This document shows positions 1-8,862 of a DNA stretch of 64,000 bases, piece after piece. The position numbers were made by a program, and so were the translations under genes. The stretch spans positions 1,860,001-1,924,000 of the forward strand of contig NZ_CP114882.2 in assembly GCF_027474525.2 (NCBI RefSeq), read 5' to 3'. Position 1 is the stretch's first letter. Every line of letters begins with the position of its first letter. The notes beneath the pieces were generated by a model that was not told the DNA's origin, ran no database searches, and worked only from the letters and a program-made list of their open reading frames with translations. Source of the stretch: Flavobacterium lacustre. GTDB taxonomy: Bacteria; Bacteroidota; Bacteroidia; Flavobacteriales; Flavobacteriaceae.

Positions 1-505
1 TTTCGTATCCTCTGGGTGGGTTTTTTAAGGTATTTGCTTCGTTTCTGTCAAAATCCCCAAATTCTTTTTTGAATTTTTTTTCGTTTAGAATTTCGTCTAA
101 ATCGTCATAGAAAAAAGCAATTTCTTTGCGCATTTTTTTTAAATCATCCGGTTGCGGGCAATACAATCCACCGGCGATAAAGCTGGCTCCTTTTTCGATA
201 TGCACATAATACCCCGAGCGATTCTGATTTTTTGCACCCGACGAAAGCCAAACGCCTAAATGGGATTTGTAAGGCGATTTGTCTTTAGAAAATCGAATGT
301 CCCGATTGATTCTAAAAGTACAATTTTTTACCTCCAGCATTTCTAATGATGGGTCCAAAGGTTTCATGGCATCCAGAAAATCGGATACGAGTTGTTGGTA
401 GTCTTTTTTGAATGTTTCGTATCTTTTTTTATTGTCCAAAAACCAATCTCTGTTGTTGTTGGCTTTTAAATCATCCAGAAATTGCAAGGTGTCTTTTGAA
501 AGCAT
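1..505 (-). CDS. DUF2461 family protein (3' end cut by window edge)
   Basis: The reading frame starts at an ATG at 505 and runs off the window, giving the first 168 residues of a protein whose family is usually about 220 long. It opens MLSKDTLQFLDDLKANNNRD and carries the DUF2461 hallmarks: NNRDWF near residue 25, FRINRDIRFSKDKSPYKSHLG near residues 65-83 and the YYVHIE stretch near 100. DUF2461 (TIGR02453) is a widespread bacterial family without an established function. It lies 10 bases after the stop of the rhodanese-thioredoxin lipoprotein on the same strand, so co-transcription is likely. I am sure of the family, not of a role. Confidence 0.85.
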   Translation of the reverse strand, partial: MLSKDTLQFLDDLKANNNRDWFLDNKKRYETFKKDYQQLVSDFLDAMKPLDPSLEMLEVKNCTFRINRDIRFSKDKSPYKSHLGVWLSSGAKNQNRSGYYVHIEKGASFIAGGLYCPQPDDLKKMRKEIAFFYDDLDEILNEKKFKKEFGDFDRNEANTLKNPPRGYE

Positions 506-515
506 GTAACGGTAT

Positions 516-1211
516 TTAGAGTTGTTTTTTTAAATCTTCTTCACTAATGTATCCGGAATGTTGCCATTTTATTTCTTTGTTTTCATATAATAATAGCGTA
601 GGAAGTTCACTGATTTTCATTTCAGCCATCAGGGTTTTATTTTTATCGGCGTCCAATCGGATGATTACCACTTTGTCGGCCAAATCTTTTTGCATTTTCA
701 ATAGGTAAGGGGTCATTTTTTTGCAAGGGGCGCACCATTCTGCGTAAAAATCAATCAGCACTTTCTTGTCAGAATGTAGTAGTTTTTCATACTCCTGACT
801 TGACATTCCAATGATTTTTTCACTGGGTTTAGACAATCCTGCGGCATCCCATTTTAGTATTCCGCCTTCTAATTCGTAGATGGTGGTGAATCCTAATTCG
901 GCTAGTTTTGCTGATGCTTTTTGACTTCTTCCACCGCTTTTACAGTACACAAATACGGGTTTTGATTTGTCGAATTTTGCTGCTTTTATGGCAAAACTAT
1001 CGCTAAGCCAATTCACATTTTCGGCTTTATCAATATGTTCCGATGCAAATTCTTCGGGTGTACGAACATCTAGAATTTGTGGGTTTTCTGTTTCCTGTAT
1101 TTTTTTTGAAAACGATACAGCATCTGTTTTTTGAATGCTTTTTGGCGTCTGCCCGTTGCAGGATATCATCACAAACGATAGTATTGCGAAGTATATAGAA
1201 TATAGTTTCAT
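516..1211 (-). CDS. Rhodanese-thioredoxin fusion lipoprotein
   Basis: This 231-residue protein has a lipoprotein signal (Cys18 in SFVMISC), a rhodanese-like domain at about residues 28-128 with the active-site loop CKSGGRS (Cys90), and a thioredoxin-like domain at about 135-231 with WCAPC (Cys160 and Cys163). Rhodaneses move sulfane sulfur or bind persulfides; thioredoxin folds reduce or exchange disulfides. The fusion to a lipid anchor implies work in the periplasm, facing the membrane, with sulfur or cysteine redox chemistry as the inferred role. It is followed closely by the DUF2461 gene and preceded by recF on the same strand with an 80-base gap. Both catalytic cysteine motifs are intact. 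The substrate cannot be told from the sequence. Confidence 0.9.
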   Translation of the reverse strand: MKLYSIYFAILSFVMISCNGQTPKSIQKTDAVSFSKKIQETENPQILDVRTPEEFASEHIDKAENVNWLSDSFAIKAAKFDKSKPVFVYCKSGGRSQKASAKLAELGFTTIYELEGGILKWDAAGLSKPSEKIIGMSSQEYEKLLHSDKKVLIDFYAEWCAPCKKMTPYLLKMQKDLADKVVIIRLDADKNKTLMAEMKISELPTLLLYENKEIKWQHSGYISEEDLKKQL

Positions 1212-1291
1212 AGGTTTTATATTTAGAATTGTAATAGGCTAAAGTAACTCTTTTTTCAATTTTACTGCTTTTTTAAACTATTAAATAAAAG

Positions 1292-2371
1292 TTATAAATT
1301 AAAAATTCTATAACTCTGGTGTGTTGATTTCACAATAGTTTCGGTGCGTTCCGGATGTGTATCAGAAATAAAAAGCTGTCCAAAAGTGTCGCTATTGACC
1401 ATTTCGATGATTTTTGCCACCCGACTTTCGTCTAATTTATCAAAGATGTCATCAAAAAGCAAAATCGGTTTTACGCCGCTTTGCTTCTTTAAAAATTCAA
1501 ATTGGGCTAATTTTAAAGCAATCAAAAATGATTTTTGCTGGCCTTGTGAGCCAAATTTCTTTATTGGATAATGATCAATTTCAAACGACAAATCGTCTTT
1601 GTGAATTCCCATGCTGGTATAATGCAAAGCTCTGTCTTTATTGAGGCTTTCCTGTAAAAGTGTCACCAAATCGTTTTCGAATAAATGGCTTTCATATACC
1701 AATTGAACCGTTTCCTGTGATCCGGTAATGGCTTGGTGGTGCGCATTAAAAATAGGAATAAAGGCCTCGATAAAGGATTTTCTTTTTTCAAAAATATAAT
1801 GGGCAAATCCATGGAGTTGCTCATTATATATAGAGAGCGTATCATTGTCAAAAACATGGTTTAAGGCAAAGTATTTCAATAAAGCGTTGCGTTGGCTTAT
1901 TATTTTTTGGTATTGAATGAGTTGCTGCAAATAATGGGAATCCAATTGCGAAATCACGCTGTCCATAAATTTGCGTCTGGTTTCGCTGCCTTCTACAATC
2001 AAATCTCTGTCGGCAGGCGAAATAATCACTAAAGGTACAAACCCAATGTGATCCGAAAATTTGTCGTATGCTTTGCCATTGCGTTTTAATATTTTCTTTT
2101 GGCCTTTTTTTAAACTGCAAACGATTTGTTCGGCTCTTTCATTCTTTTCAAATTCGGCATCAATTACAAAAAACTCTTCGCCGTGCTTTATGTTTTGCAC
2201 TGCAAGCGGATTAAAATAGCTTTTTCCGTAGGACAAATGATAAATGGCATCCAGCACATTTGTTTTTCCGATACCATTTCTGCCCACGAAGCAATTTATT
2301 TTGCTGTCAAAGTCAAAATTGGCTTCGGAAAAGTTTTTATAATTGAATAGAGAAATTTTTTTTAAATACAT
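1292..2371 (-). CDS. recF: DNA replication and repair protein RecF
   Basis: The 359-residue product matches RecF in length and motifs: Walker [10 protein letters not shown] at residues 30-38, an ABC-type signature region FGSQGQQKS near 273-281, and Walker [12 protein letters not shown] at 304-314 followed by the D-loop region. RecF is an SMC-like ATPase that loads RecA onto gapped DNA with RecO and RecR. It lies head to head with the TPR gene across 243 bases, and the rhodanese-thioredoxin gene follows on the same strand. In many bacteria recF sits beside dnaN and gyrB; here it does not, which is usual for Bacteroidota. Confidence 0.97.
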   Translation of the reverse strand: MYLKKISLFNYKNFSEANFDFDSKINCFVGRNGIGKTNVLDAIYHLSYGKSYFNPLAVQNIKHGEEFFVIDAEFEKNERAEQIVCSLKKGQKKILKRNGKAYDKFSDHIGFVPLVIISPADRDLIVEGSETRRKFMDSVISQLDSHYLQQLIQYQKIISQRNALLKYFALNHVFDNDTLSIYNEQLHGFAHYIFEKRKSFIEAFIPIFNAHHQAITGSQETVQLVYESHLFENDLVTLLQESLNKDRALHYTSMGIHKDDLSFEIDHYPIKKFGSQGQQKSFLIALKLAQFEFLKKQSGVKPILLFDDIFDKLDESRVAKIIEMVNSDTFGQLFISDTHPERTETIVKSTHQSYRIFNL

Positions 2372-2584
2372 TTAAAAGGTATTGTAGAATATGGAATTGG
2401 TTTGTTTTTGACTGCTTTTTTAAAGACGGTGCAAATTATTGAAAATTATCGATAAATAAGAGTTTTGGTGTTTTTCAATGTTAAATATTTTACCTTTGTA
2501 GTGTTAGAAAAGATATTGTTAAAAAATATTTTTCTTATTTGAATATAAAATCAATTTTTTTCATGTCGGTTTGAATAAAAATTT

Positions 2585-2592
2585 TATTTTTG
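2585..2592 (+). promoter_or_regulatory. Candidate -7 element for the TPR gene
   Basis: TATTTTTG matches the Bacteroidota -7 consensus TAnnTTTG exactly and lies 22 bases before the TPR start codon. No clear TTTG box was found 19-21 bases upstream, so this is a partial call. Confidence 0.4.
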
Positions 2593-2614
2593 CGACTCAC
2601 TAAATTAAATGTAA

Positions 2615-3388
2615 ATGGCTACTTATAGTAAAAGAGGATATAAAGCACCAAAAGAAAAAGAAGTAACAGCGGTTGTTGAAGATGTAAAAGTAGATGAAAA
2701 AGACAGTGCAACAGCGGGAGTTTTCTCCACGTTAGATGAAACAGCTTCAAAAACAGAGGACTGGGTTGCTAAAAACCAAAAGATAATTATAGGATTAGTG
2801 GCAGGTGTTGCCTTAATCACAGTTGGATATTTGGCGTATCAAAAATTTATTGCTGCACCAAAACAAGATGAAGCTGCCAATGAAATGTTTGTTGCTCAAC
2901 AAAATTTTCAAAAAGCTACAGACGGAGTTGCCAGCGACTCTTTATATGCCTTATCTTTGAATGGTTCTGAAGGTAAATTTGGTTTTGTGAAAATTGCTGC
3001 TGAATATTCAGGTACAGATGCAGGTAATTTAGCTAATTATTACGCAGGTATTGCTTATTTGAATACTGGAAAATATACAGAAGCAATTGATTATTTAGGA
3101 AAATTCAGTTCAGAAGATGTTGTTTTAAGTGCTTTGGCAAAAGGAGCAATAGGCGATGCATACGCTCAGAAAAATCAACCTAAAGAAGCTTTAGAAAACT
3201 ATTTGAAAGCGGTTGAAGTAAGTAAAAATGATTTCACTACGCCACGTTTCTTGTTGAAAGCCGGAAAAACAGCTTTGGCTTTAGGAAATAAAGAAGACGC
3301 TTTGAAATATTTTACAGATGTAAAAGACAATTATGATGCAAGTCCAGAAGCTGCTTCAGTAGATGTTTTAATTGGATTGGCACAATAA
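2615..3388 (+). CDS. Membrane-anchored tetratricopeptide repeat protein
   Basis: The 257-residue protein has a charged N-terminal cytoplasmic part (1-55), one membrane segment at about 57-75 (rich in Ile, Val, Gly) and a C-terminal region of TPR helices: residues about 140-165 (AGIAYLNTGKYTEAIDYL), 178-200 and 212-235. The layout resembles the YfgM/TPR_21 type, single-pass proteins with periplasmic TPRs that associate with the Sec translocon in E. coli; that role is only an analogy here. It lies immediately upstream of ribH, with 124 bases between containing a short direct repeat. The start ATG is followed by a clear reading frame and preceded by a -7 box. Confidence 0.85.
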   Translation: MATYSKRGYKAPKEKEVTAVVEDVKVDEKDSATAGVFSTLDETASKTEDWVAKNQKIIIGLVAGVALITVGYLAYQKFIAAPKQDEAANEMFVAQQNFQKATDGVASDSLYALSLNGSEGKFGFVKIAAEYSGTDAGNLANYYAGIAYLNTGKYTEAIDYLGKFSSEDVVLSALAKGAIGDAYAQKNQPKEALENYLKAVEVSKNDFTTPRFLLKAGKTALALGNKEDALKYFTDVKDNYDASPEAASVDVLIGLAQ

Positions 3389-3422
3389 GTAAATTTAGAT
3401 TGAAGGAATTCAGGTTGCAGTG

Positions 3423-3455
3423 CAGATAACAGATTGAAGTTAACAGATAACAGAT
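3423..3455 (+). repeat. Short direct repeat between TPR gene and ribH
   Basis: CAGATAACAGAT occurs at 3423-3434 and again at 3444-3455, 21 bases apart centre to centre, in the 124-base gap upstream of ribH. It may be slippage-type intergenic sequence; no function is proposed. Confidence 0.6.
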
Positions 3456-3512
3456 GGCGGATTTCAGTTTTTGCTGTAATCTAAAAACGGTTATTCATAA
3501 TCTAAAATAAAG

Positions 3513-4085
3513 ATGGCTACCGTAAATAAAAACTTATCTGAGTACGATAAAAATACCGTTCCAGATGCCAGAAATTTTCGTTTTGGAATTGTCGTTTCGG
3601 AGTGGAACGAAATCATAACAGAAGGCCTTTTTGATGGTGCAATTCAAACACTTCAGGAAAATCAAGTTCCTTCGCAAAACATTATTCGTTGGAATGTTCC
3701 AGGAAGTTTTGAGTTAATTTATGGCGCTAAGAAAATGTTGCAAACGCAAAATGTAGATGCTGTAATCGTTATTGGTTGTGTGATTCAAGGGCAAACAAAA
3801 CATTTTGATTTTGTTTGTGAAGGCGTTACTCAAGGTATTAAGGATTTGAATGTACAAACGGATGTTCCGGTTATTTTTTGTGTTTTGACAGATAATACAT
3901 TGCAACAATCGATTGACCGAAGTGGAGGAATTCACGGAAATAAAGGAACTGAAGCGGCTATTGCAGCTATAAAAATGGCTTATATTCGTCAGCAGGCTTC
4001 TTTATCACATCAAATAGATAATCAACATTTATTATCATCAGGCGCTTTACAAATCGAAAACCTGCCTTTGCAATTAGAAGAATAA
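3513..4085 (+). CDS. ribH: 6,7-dimethyl-8-ribityllumazine synthase
   Basis: RibH condenses 5-amino-6-ribitylaminouracil with 3,4-dihydroxy-2-butanone 4-phosphate, the penultimate step of riboflavin synthesis, in the cytosol. The protein shows the substrate-binding W31, GSFELI at 64-69, GCVIQGQTKH at 88-97 with the catalytic His97, and GNKGTEAA at 142-149. The family is usually about 155-165 residues; this one has 190, the excess being a polar N-terminal start and a Gln/Leu-rich C-terminal tail after about residue 160. No FMN riboswitch was seen upstream. A strong terminator follows at 4107. Confidence 0.96.
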   Translation: MATVNKNLSEYDKNTVPDARNFRFGIVVSEWNEIITEGLFDGAIQTLQENQVPSQNIIRWNVPGSFELIYGAKKMLQTQNVDAVIVIGCVIQGQTKHFDFVCEGVTQGIKDLNVQTDVPVIFCVLTDNTLQQSIDRSGGIHGNKGTEAAIAAIKMAYIRQQASLSHQIDNQHLLSSGALQIENLPLQLEE

Positions 4086-4106
4086 TAAAAGTAAAATAAA
4101 TTTTTA

Positions 4107-4146
4107 AAACCTATACTATTCCTTAAAATAGTATAGGTTTTTTGTT
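4107..4146 (+). terminator. Rho-independent terminator after ribH
   Basis: A perfect 13-bp stem (4107-4119 with 4128-4140), an 8-base loop and a T-rich tail follow ribH by 21 bases. Confidence 0.9.
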
Positions 4147-4189
4147 TTTTTTATGATTAACTACACTACAAAACCCAATAGAAATTCCT

Positions 4190-4197
4190 TAAATTTG
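4190..4197 (+). promoter_or_regulatory. Candidate -7 element for the mutL operon
   Basis: TAAATTTG fits TAnnTTTG and lies 52 bases before the mutL start, just after the ribH terminator. No convincing -33 box is visible. Confidence 0.4.
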
Positions 4198-4249
4198 TAT
4201 TCTTTGGTTTTGTAAAAAAAATAAACCTTAAACCCCAAACAAAAAATTA

Positions 4250-6106
4250 ATGTCGAGCATTATACAATTACTTCCTGATCATGTTGCCAATCAAATTGCG
4301 GCTGGAGAAGTCGTACAAAGACCTGCTTCTGTAGTAAAAGAATTATTGGAAAATGCCGTTGATGCCAGAGCAACCGACATCAAGTTGATTATAAAAGACG
4401 CAGGAAAGTCATTGGTACAAGTCATAGACAATGGTTTAGGTATGAGTGTAACAGATGCCCGATTGTGTTTTGAGCGTCATGCCACTTCCAAAATCCGTCA
4501 TGCGGAAGATTTATTTTCCTTACATACTAAAGGGTTTCGTGGAGAGGCATTAGCTTCTATTGCGGCTATCGCGCATGTAGAAATGAAAACCAAACAAGAG
4601 CAGGAAGAACTGGGAACGCATCTTATTATTGAAGGTAGTAAATTTGTTTCTCAAGAGGTTGCTGTCCTGCCAAAAGGAACTTCTTTTGCGGTTAAGAATC
4701 TATTTTTTAATATTCCGGCGCGACGAAACTTTCTGAAATCAGATATTGTGGAATACCGCCATGTTATCGATGAATTTCAAAGAGTAGCGTTGGCACATCC
4801 TAAAATTCATTTTACCTTTTATCATAATGGCAGCGAAATGTTTAATTTGCCGCCTGCCAGTTTAAGACAGAGAATTGTTGGTGTTTTTTCAGGAAAAACC
4901 AATGAGAAATTAGTTCCTGTTCAAGAAGAAACCGAAATAGTCGCCGTTCAGGGATTTGTGAGCAAACCCGAATTTGCCAAAAAAAACCGTGGAGAACAGT
5001 TTTTCTTTGTTAATGACCGATTTATAAAAAGTGGCTATTTGCATCATGCTGTGATGGCAGCTTACGATGGTATTTTAAAAGATGGTGCGCAACCGAGTTA
5101 TTTTTTATACTTATCTGTTCCGCCCAACACTATTGATATCAATATTCATCCCACTAAAACGGAGATTAAATTTGACGATGAGCAGGCTTTATATGCTATT
5201 TTGAGAGCTTCGATTAAGCATAGTTTGGGACAGTTTAATGTAGCGCCCGTTTTGGATTTTGAGCGTGACGCAAATTTAGATACTCCTTACCATTATAAAG
5301 ATTTAGAAGGCGCAACACCAACGATTCAAGTTGATGGTACTTTTAATCCTTTTGCAGCAGATAAACCCAATAAACAATTCTCGAATTACCGTAAACCGGA
5401 GGCGACTGCCAACTGGGAAAGTTTGTATGTGGGATTAAAACAGGACACGGAAACCTTTTCCGGAAAAAACGATTTTTCTTTTGAAAATGAAAATGAAGAA
5501 GTGACTTCTTCTTTGTTTAATGATGAAGAAGTGGAGCAGGTAGTACAAAAAACGTATCAGATTCATAAAAAATATATCGTTTCGCCTATAAAATCCGGGA
5601 TGGTTATTGTAGATCAACAACGGGCGCATCAGCGTGTTTTGTATGAACAATTTCTGGTAAATATGACCGTTCATCAAGCATCAAGTCAGCAATTGTTGTT
5701 TCCGTTGAACTTGTTTTTTTCGTTAAATGAAATGGAATTGATTGCTGATTTACAACTTTCGTTGATGAACACCGGATTTGTTTTTGAAGAAACGAATGAA
5801 GATCATATTGTTATTTCGGGTATTCCGGTGAATGTTACCGAAAGTGAAGTTTCTATAGTTTTGGAACAATTATTAAGTGATTTACAAGACGGAATTCCGG
5901 AAAGTAGTTTCAGTCAAAATGATTCTATTGCTAAATCTATGGCCCGAAGTTTAGCCGTAAAAACCGGAACTTATTTAACCGAAAAAGAACAGGAAAATTT
6001 GGTAAACGGGCTTTTTGCCTGTAAAGACCCAAATGTTTCCCCATTTCAAAAACCTACTTTCATCACGATGCGTGTGGAAGATTTAGATAAAAAATTTGCC
6101 TTATGA
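4250..6106 (+). CDS. mutL: DNA mismatch repair protein MutL
   Basis: MutL couples mismatch recognition by MutS to strand excision. The 618-residue protein has the GHKL ATPase motifs ELLENAVDA (31-39), DNGLGM (60-65), RHATSKI (76-82) and GFRGEAL (95-101), a transducer domain to about 330, a linker, and a C-terminal dimerisation domain. In endonuclease-type MutL the C-terminal domain has DQHA(x)2E(x)4E and a zinc-linked CPHGRP motif. Here the matching places read DQQRAHQRVLYE (455-466) and SPFQKPTF (597-604), so the metal-binding His and first Glu are replaced. The stop overlaps the start of the first rhomboid gene by four bases, showing translational coupling in a mutL-rhomboid-rhomboid-EEP operon. 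Confidence 0.97.
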   Translation: MSSIIQLLPDHVANQIAAGEVVQRPASVVKELLENAVDARATDIKLIIKDAGKSLVQVIDNGLGMSVTDARLCFERHATSKIRHAEDLFSLHTKGFRGEALASIAAIAHVEMKTKQEQEELGTHLIIEGSKFVSQEVAVLPKGTSFAVKNLFFNIPARRNFLKSDIVEYRHVIDEFQRVALAHPKIHFTFYHNGSEMFNLPPASLRQRIVGVFSGKTNEKLVPVQEETEIVAVQGFVSKPEFAKKNRGEQFFFVNDRFIKSGYLHHAVMAAYDGILKDGAQPSYFLYLSVPPNTIDINIHPTKTEIKFDDEQALYAILRASIKHSLGQFNVAPVLDFERDANLDTPYHYKDLEGATPTIQVDGTFNPFAADKPNKQFSNYRKPEATANWESLYVGLKQDTETFSGKNDFSFENENEEVTSSLFNDEEVEQVVQKTYQIHKKYIVSPIKSGMVIVDQQRAHQRVLYEQFLVNMTVHQASSQQLLFPLNLFFSLNEMELIADLQLSLMNTGFVFEETNEDHIVISGIPVNVTESEVSIVLEQLLSDLQDGIPESSFSQNDSIAKSMARSLAVKTGTYLTEKEQENLVNGLFACKDPNVSPFQKPTFITMRVEDLDKKFAL

Positions 6107-6849
6107 GAAACGTAACCGAAACAGTCAAACAGTTAATTATTATTAATGTTTTGTTTTTTATTGGAACTCTGATTTTAGGGGATTCCGCATATAAAATTTT
6201 GGCTTTGCATTTTCCGGAAAATCCTGCTTTCGGATTCTGGCAACCGCTTTCTCATATGTTTATGCATGGAGGATTTATGCATATTTTCTTTAATATGTTT
6301 GCCTTGTATTCTTTTGGTTCTGCTTTAGAGCATATGTGGGGAAGTAAGAAATTTTTATTTTTTTATATTTCCTGTGGATTGGGTTCGGCTTTGTTGCACA
6401 CCGGAGTGAATTATTACTATTTTCAAGAAAGTTTAAATACCTTGATGGCTAATGGATTTCCAAAATCTGAAATACTACAAGTCCTTAATGAAGGTAAAAT
6501 AGATACCAGATGGCAGGAATTACTTTCTGTTTCGGATTTTCAGAATTTTACGAGTGCCTATTTAGGAACTGCGGTAGGTGCTTCGGGAGCAATTTACGGT
6601 ATAATAGTAGCTTTTGCTTTTATGTTTCCTAATGCTGAATTGGCTTTAATGTTTATTCCTGTGCCTATAAAAGCTAAATACTTTGTGCCCGGTTTAGTTT
6701 TGGTCGATTTGTATCTAGGAATTTCGGGAAAGTCAATTTTCGGAGGTGGAGGAATTGCCCATTTTGCTCATGTTGGCGGCGCATTGTTCGGATTCATTAT
6801 TATGTGGTATTGGAAGAAAAATCAGTTTAACCAAAATCGTTGGAATTAA
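6103..6849 (+). CDS. Rhomboid family intramembrane serine protease
   Basis: This 248-residue multi-pass membrane protein has the rhomboid signatures: HGGFMHIFFNM at about 55-65 in the second helix, the catalytic serine in GASGAIYG (Ser161) and the catalytic histidine in HFAHVGGALFG (His223). Rhomboids cleave other proteins within or near their membrane segments. An insertion of about 45 residues (about 105-150) between helices is longer than in GlpG. Its ATG overlaps the mutL stop codon, and a second rhomboid gene follows 59 bases later. The substrate is unknown. Confidence 0.93.
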   Translation: MRNVTETVKQLIIINVLFFIGTLILGDSAYKILALHFPENPAFGFWQPLSHMFMHGGFMHIFFNMFALYSFGSALEHMWGSKKFLFFYISCGLGSALLHTGVNYYYFQESLNTLMANGFPKSEILQVLNEGKIDTRWQELLSVSDFQNFTSAYLGTAVGASGAIYGIIVAFAFMFPNAELALMFIPVPIKAKYFVPGLVLVDLYLGISGKSIFGGGGIAHFAHVGGALFGFIIMWYWKKNQFNQNRWN

Positions 6850-6908
6850 GTACAGCTTCTATTTTGTAGCAACCAACTAAGTCAAAAAACTAAATCTAAA
6901 TTATAAAA

Positions 6909-7772
6909 ATGAGCAGTATTATTGACGATTTGAAATTACAATATAAGTTAGGAGGGATGCCCTTCAAGCTTATTGTATGGAATGTGATTTGCTTTTTGCT
7001 ATCCTTGTTTTTTTATTCTTTCAAAAGAGGAACTTTTGATTTCCCCGAATGGATTGCTTTATCTTCGGATCCGTCTGTTTTTGTTATGAAACCATGGACT
7101 CTTTTGACCTACGCTTTTTTTCATGATGGATTTGGGCATTTGTTTTTCAATATGTTGGTTTTAAATTTTTCTGGCAACTTATTTTTGACTTATTTTACGC
7201 CTAAACAATTTTTAGGATTGTATGTTTTAAGTGCTGTATTTGCTGGTATTGCTTTTGTGTCCGGATTTTATTTTTTGAATTTGAGTTCATCCATTGTTGG
7301 AGCATCAGCAGCCATTATGGCTATTTTGGTAGCAACTACAACCTATTATCCATTGATGAATGTCAGGTTGTTGCTCATAGGAAATGTAAAATTGTGGCAT
7401 ATCACGGCGGTGATTCTTCTGCTTGATTTAATGCAATTCCGATTAGAAAATACAGGAGGGCATATTTCTCATCTGTCAGGTGCGGTTTTTGGTTTTATTT
7501 TTATTAAATTGCTTCAAAATGGAACTGATTTAAGTAAAATAGTATCTGGTTTTTTTGATTTTTTGGCTAATTTGTTTAAAAAATCCCCGTCAACTCCTTT
7601 CAAAAAAGTACACAAAAATTATAGTAAACCAATTGAAAAAGGAGCTTCCAGAATTGTCACAAAAGATAAAGCACAGCAACAAATCGATGAAATTTTAGAT
7701 AAAATCAGCCAATCCGGTTATGATTGTCTGACCCAAGAAGAAAAAGAGTTTTTGTTCAAAGCAGGAAAATAA
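6909..7772 (+). CDS. Rhomboid protease with C-terminal DUF6576-like tail
   Basis: The second rhomboid (287 residues) has HDGFGHLFFNM at 72-82, the catalytic serine in GASAAIMAI (Ser133) and the catalytic histidine in GHISHLSGAVFG (His188). After the last membrane helix, at about residue 200, comes a soluble tail of about 85 residues whose end (DEILDKISQSGYDCLTQEEK) matches the small domain now called DUF6576, often found after Bacteroidota rhomboids. The tail should lie in the cytoplasm. The gene is downstream of the other rhomboid and 32 bases upstream of the EEP gene. Confidence 0.92.
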   Translation: MSSIIDDLKLQYKLGGMPFKLIVWNVICFLLSLFFYSFKRGTFDFPEWIALSSDPSVFVMKPWTLLTYAFFHDGFGHLFFNMLVLNFSGNLFLTYFTPKQFLGLYVLSAVFAGIAFVSGFYFLNLSSSIVGASAAIMAILVATTTYYPLMNVRLLLIGNVKLWHITAVILLLDLMQFRLENTGGHISHLSGAVFGFIFIKLLQNGTDLSKIVSGFFDFLANLFKKSPSTPFKKVHKNYSKPIEKGASRIVTKDKAQQQIDEILDKISQSGYDCLTQEEKEFLFKAGK

Positions 7773-7804
7773 ATCAGTAGATTACTGATTACAAAAAAGA
7801 AAAG

Positions 7805-8851
7805 ATGAAGAACCTGTCATGGTTTAATAAAGGAATGTTTTTTTTGAATATAGTTTTGACTGTATTGACATTCAGCGCTTATCTTTTACCGTTTCTGGCT
7901 CCCAAAATTTTTCCGTTATTATCGGTTCTTACCTTATTCATGCCGTTATTCTTTATTTTGAATGGCTTGTTCTTTATTTATTGGGCGCTACAATTCAAGA
8001 AACGTATGATTCTCTCCGGATTAGTGTTGTTGATGGGTATTACTTTCATCAATAAATTCTATAAATTTTCCAGCAAAGATTTTCCGGAAAGCGAAAAAGA
8101 TTTTACGGTAATGAGTTATAATGTGCGTTTGTTTAACGTGTTCAAATGGTTGGACAGAGATGATGTTCCTTCAGAAATTTTAGCTTTTATCAATGATAAA
8201 AATCCTGATATCCTTTGTATTCAGGAATTCTCTTCTTCTGCTGATATTGATTTGAAAGTTTATCCGCATAAGTATATTTTTATGGGTGGAAACCAAATTA
8301 AATCAGGTCAGGCTATTTTTTCTAAATTTCCTATTATTGCGGAAGGCAATATTGTTTTTCCAAATTCCAGTAACAATGTGATTTTTGCAGATATAAAAAA
8401 AGGGAAAGACATCATCAGAGTCTATAATATGCACTTGCAATCCATAAAAATATCGCCTGATGTTAATGAAATTAATGATAATATTGATGTCATCAATCAG
8501 CAAAAATCCCAATTATTGTATCATCGAATCAGTAAAGCCTTTAAGCAGCAACAACAACAAGCGGAGATGTTTAAAGAACACAAAAAAGACTGTGTTTATC
8601 CTGTAATTATTTGTGGTGATATGAATAACAGCGCCTTTTCTTATGTGTACAGAGACATCAAAGGTAAACTGAAAGATTGCTTTGAAGAAGCCGGAAAAGG
8701 ATTTGGTGCTACGTATAAATTCAGGTATTATCCAGCCAGAATTGATTACATTTTAGCGGATGAAAAAATGAAAATCAAACAGTTTGAAAGCTTTCCTGAG
8801 TTTGTCAATTCAGATCATTATCCTATTATGGCGAAATTGGCTTTTGAATAA
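7805..8851 (+). CDS. Membrane-anchored endonuclease/exonuclease/phosphatase (EEP) family protein
   Basis: The protein has 348 residues: three N-terminal hydrophobic segments (about 10-32, 35-58 and 66-82) and then an EEP domain. The domain shows SYNVRLF near 104, the metal-binding glutamate in CIQEFSS near 140, CGDMNNSAF near 272 and the final SDHYP motif near 339. EEP enzymes hydrolyse phosphodiesters or phosphate esters in nucleic acids, sphingolipids or inositides, and the sequence does not settle which. The anchor puts the catalytic domain at the membrane. It ends the mutL-rhomboid-rhomboid transcription unit and converges on the WbqC-like gene, with 11 bases between the stops. Confidence 0.88.
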   Translation: MKNLSWFNKGMFFLNIVLTVLTFSAYLLPFLAPKIFPLLSVLTLFMPLFFILNGLFFIYWALQFKKRMILSGLVLLMGITFINKFYKFSSKDFPESEKDFTVMSYNVRLFNVFKWLDRDDVPSEILAFINDKNPDILCIQEFSSSADIDLKVYPHKYIFMGGNQIKSGQAIFSKFPIIAEGNIVFPNSSNNVIFADIKKGKDIIRVYNMHLQSIKISPDVNEINDNIDVINQQKSQLLYHRISKAFKQQQQQAEMFKEHKKDCVYPVIICGDMNNSAFSYVYRDIKGKLKDCFEEAGKGFGATYKFRYYPARIDYILADEKMKIKQFESFPEFVNSDHYPIMAKLAFE

Positions 8852-8862
8852 ACGAATTTTTA

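Noticed and set aside
3389..3512. FMN riboswitch before ribH
   Set aside because: The 124-base gap is too short and lacks the conserved RFN-element sequence blocks.
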